From Succinivibrionaceae bacterium (lineage in GTDB: Bacteria > Pseudomonadota > Gammaproteobacteria > Enterobacterales > Succinivibrionaceae), in the NCBI GenBank assembly GCA_003477345.1, contig DMTG01000255.1, forward strand, positions 1 to 7,012: a DNA stretch of 7,012 bases, read 5' to 3'. The notes beneath the pieces were generated by a model. That model was not told the origin of the DNA. It worked only from the letters and a program-made list of their open reading frames with translations, and made no database searches. The position numbers and the translations under genes were made by a program. This document shows positions 5,803 through 7,012 of the stretch, piece by piece (position 1 is the stretch's first letter; each line of letters begins with the position of its first letter).

Positions 5803-5834
5803 AGCCCCTGGCTTCAGCCATGGGGAGCTGTCAA
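5803..5834 (+). repeat. GC-rich hairpin resembling an IS200/IS605 right end
   Basis: CCCC (5805-5808) and TGGCT (5809-5813) pair with AGCCA (5816-5820) and GGGG (5822-5825), with a 2-nt loop and a single bulged T. The tail AGCTGTCAA ends in TCAA (5831-5834). The order, GC-rich imperfect hairpin then a short tail ending in TCAA, resembles the right ends recognised by TnpA of the IS200/IS605 group, also the 3' scaffold of TnpB guide RNAs. There is no tnpA or tnpB gene here, so it would be a solo end or a tiny non-autonomous element. It could instead be a leader hairpin of the downstream gene. Confidence 0.4.
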
Positions 5835-5854
5835 TTAGAATCGATAAACACTAA

Positions 5855-5861
5855 GAGAGGA
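5855..5861 (+). promoter_or_regulatory. Ribosome binding site fixing the start of the DUF5718 gene
   Basis: GAGAGGA ends 5 nt before the ATG at 5867. An earlier in-frame ATG at 5861 overlaps this site with no spacing, so the ribosome cannot use it well; the second ATG is the likely start. Confidence 0.7.
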
Positions 5862-5866
5862 TGCAG

Positions 5867-6709
5867 ATGCGCATAGATTTACGTGAGGTGGCTTGCTTCG
5901 GAGTTGCCGGAAATTTCACAGGACATTTGGAACAGGCCGGCGAGGCCAGCAGCTTTGCTGAGGTTAAGACTGCCGAGGCTAATGCGCCAAAGGCACTGTT
6001 TCCTACCTATATCCCTGGCGCCAAAGCACCGACTCCTGAATTTTTAGGTACTTTCCCGTTTGACGAGTACCGGATTATTTTCCCTACTGGCGTAGACAAG
6101 CTGCAGATTGAGCCGGAATGTGCCATCGTCTGTGACTGTGTATGGCAGGACGGCATTTTAAAGGACCTTAAGCCGCTGGTTTTCGGAGCCTCCAATGACT
6201 GCTCCATAAGACGCGAAGGCGCCAGCAAGATAAGCGAGAAGAAAAACTGGGGGCCGTCCAGCAAGGGCCTTGCCAGCAACCTTATCAAGCTTGATACCTT
6301 TGAGAGCGGCGGAATTTTAGATAAGTACCGTATAGCAAGCTTCATGATCCGCGAGGGTGTAGTGCATGCCTATGGCGAGGACAGCGCAGTCAGAGACTAC
6401 AGCTATATCTACGGCAAACTGAAAGCCTGGCTTTTAGACAGGTTCAATCAGCAGGAGAACAAGGGACCTGCGGAAGATCTGCATGCCTACCTGAATGCCT
6501 CAGGTCTGCCGCAGCGCGTCATGGTATCAGTAGGTGCCACCCGCTATACAGACTTTGGCGAGCATAACTTCCTTAAAAACGGTGATCGCTCCGTAGTGGT
6601 TGTGTATCCTGAAAACGTCTATTCAAAAGAGGAAATTATCCACAGGGTAGAGCGTGACAATCTTGAAGAAGATGATATCTCTGTGCTCTTTCAAGAAGTG
6701 GTACAGTAA
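5867..6709 (+). CDS. DUF5718-family protein, FAH-fold-like, function unknown
   Basis: Probable cytosolic protein of 280 aa; no signal peptide or membrane segment. The FGVAGNFTGHLEQAGEA opening (11-27) is what I remember of DUF5718 proteins, which have no known function. Several motifs occur in the order seen in fumarylacetoacetate hydrolase (FAH) enzymes: G-x-x-GNF--H (12-20) like the GxNYxxH loop; IEPECAIV (81-88), like the metal-binding ExE, with E82 and E84; GASNDCSIR (107-115), like the ND-S-R segment, with D111; SKGLASNLIKLDTF (132-145), including K133; then SVGATRYTDFGEHNFLKNGD (221-240), like the TGTPxG...L-x-GD close. This suggests a divalent-metal hydrolase or decarboxylase acting on an oxo-acid, but that is my inference. 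It stands alone, divergent from the membrane-protein gene and convergent with metK. Confidence 0.8.
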   Translation: MRIDLREVACFGVAGNFTGHLEQAGEASSFAEVKTAEANAPKALFPTYIPGAKAPTPEFLGTFPFDEYRIIFPTGVDKLQIEPECAIVCDCVWQDGILKDLKPLVFGASNDCSIRREGASKISEKKNWGPSSKGLASNLIKLDTFESGGILDKYRIASFMIREGVVHAYGEDSAVRDYSYIYGKLKAWLLDRFNQQENKGPAEDLHAYLNASGLPQRVMVSVGATRYTDFGEHNFLKNGDRSVVVVYPENVYSKEEIIHRVERDNLEEDDISVLFQEVVQ

Positions 6710-6733
6710 ATTCTTTTAATCTGAGATGAGAAA

Positions 6734-6761
6734 GGGCTTCTGCAGTTTTCTGCAGAAGCCC
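6734..6761. terminator. Shared hairpin between the convergent DUF5718 and metK genes
   Basis: GGGCTTCTGCAG (6734-6745) and CTGCAGAAGCCC (6750-6761) form a perfect 12-bp stem with a TTTT loop. It lies 25 nt past the DUF5718 stop and 33 nt past the metK stop. Neither side has a classic T-run (TTTCTC on the minus strand, TGAATATATATA on the plus strand), but the very stable stem between convergent genes fits a bidirectional terminator. Confidence 0.7.
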
Positions 6762-6793
6762 TGAATATATATATAGACCGTTAAACCTTGAGA

Positions 6794-7012
6794 CTATTTC
6801 AAGGCATCTTTCAGCGCTTCAACTCTGTCAGTCTTCTCCCAAGGGAATTCCGGACGTCCAAAGTGGCCGTAGGTCGCGGTAGGGCGGTAGATTGGCTGTA
6901 GCAGATTGAGCATCTTGATAAGGCCGAATGGTCTTAAATCAAAGACTTCAGCAACAGCTGCGGCAATCCTGTTATCGTCTACCACACCGGTCCCATAGGT
7001 ATTGACCATGAT
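6794..7012 (-). CDS. metK: S-adenosylmethionine synthase, C-terminal fragment
   Basis: Makes S-adenosylmethionine from methionine and ATP in the cytosol. Only the last 73 codons lie in the window; the frame stays open through the right edge, so the 5' part is cut off by the window, not by mutation. The fragment shows IMVNTYGTG, a [15 protein letters not shown] stretch, [14 protein letters not shown] and FPWEKTD, which match the C-terminal end of bacterial MetK (E. coli has FDLRPYGLIQMLDLL, then YGHFGR and FPWEKTD). The tail is ordinary and ends with a TAG stop. It converges with the DUF5718 gene on a shared hairpin. Confidence 0.97.
   Translation of the reverse strand: MMVNTYGTGVVDDNRIAAAVAEVFDLRPFGLIKMLNLLQPIYRPTATYGHFGRPEFPWEKTDRVEALKDALK

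Larger units (their letters stand above)
5446..5866. other. Non-coding gap between the Bax inhibitor-like gene and the DUF5718 gene
   Basis: About 420 bp, strongly AT-rich in the middle, between two divergent genes. The left part carries the leader hairpin and a weak promoter of the membrane-protein gene. An AAGCGCTCA motif lies at 5582-5590, like one near 188-196, and a GTGATCAC palindrome at 5645-5652. The right part has the GC-rich hairpin resembling an IS200/IS605 end. I see no gene. For the DUF5718 gene only a poor promoter could be drawn (TTCAGC at 5813-5818, 17 bp, TAGAAT at 5836-5841). Confidence 0.55.

Noticed and set aside
5861..5866. Earlier ATG of the DUF5718 gene
   Set aside because: It touches the Shine-Dalgarno sequence with no spacing; the ATG at 5867 has proper spacing.
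1..7012. CRISPR array, tRNA or rRNA genes, toxin-antitoxin or defence system
   Set aside because: No regularly spaced repeats, no cloverleaf or rRNA-like stretch, and no protein of a defence family was seen in any gene of the window.

Overview
The window comes from a bacterial chromosome of moderate-to-low G+C. The Ung protein keeps the exact E. coli residue spacing and the MetK tail is also gammaproteobacterial in type. Together with an Entner-Doudoroff/uronate module, a KDPG aldolase carrying a glyoxalase-like tail and a DUF5718 protein, this suggests an anaerobic gut gammaproteobacterium such as a member of the Succinivibrionaceae. That placement is inference, not a database result. No tRNA, rRNA, CRISPR array or intact mobile element was seen.

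Layout. Positions 1-422 are non-coding: AT-rich DNA with a possible leftward promoter and LacI-type operator, then a minus-strand terminator. Positions 423-2527 hold two minus-strand genes of 2-keto-3-deoxygluconate (KDG) catabolism. kdgK phosphorylates KDG to KDPG, and eda splits KDPG to pyruvate and glyceraldehyde-3-phosphate. Eda here has an extra C-terminal VOC/glyoxalase-like domain. Positions 2528-2989 are a divergent control region with a good promoter for a GntR/FCD regulator, an inverted repeat lying across that promoter, and a long, hairpin-rich kdgK leader. The regulator (2990-3703, plus strand) ends at an intrinsic terminator. It very likely controls the kdg genes in response to a sugar acid, probably also repressing itself.

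From 3796 onward are housekeeping or unrelated genes. They are ung (uracil-DNA glycosylase, minus strand, with its own promoter), a Bax inhibitor-1/YccA-like membrane protein (minus strand, with its own terminator), a plus-strand DUF5718-family gene, and the 3' end of metK (minus strand) running off the right edge. DUF5718 and metK converge on a perfect 12-bp-stem hairpin.

The observations most worth following up are: (1) the DUF5718 protein shows an ordered set of motifs resembling the fumarylacetoacetate hydrolase (FAH) fold, including an ExE...ND metal-site pattern; (2) a GC-rich hairpin just upstream of it resembles the right end of IS200/IS605-type elements, with no transposase present; (3) the Eda-VOC fusion; (4) repeated TGAGATC-type boxes that may be the GntR operator. 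I did not find a convincing new defence or multi-gene system.
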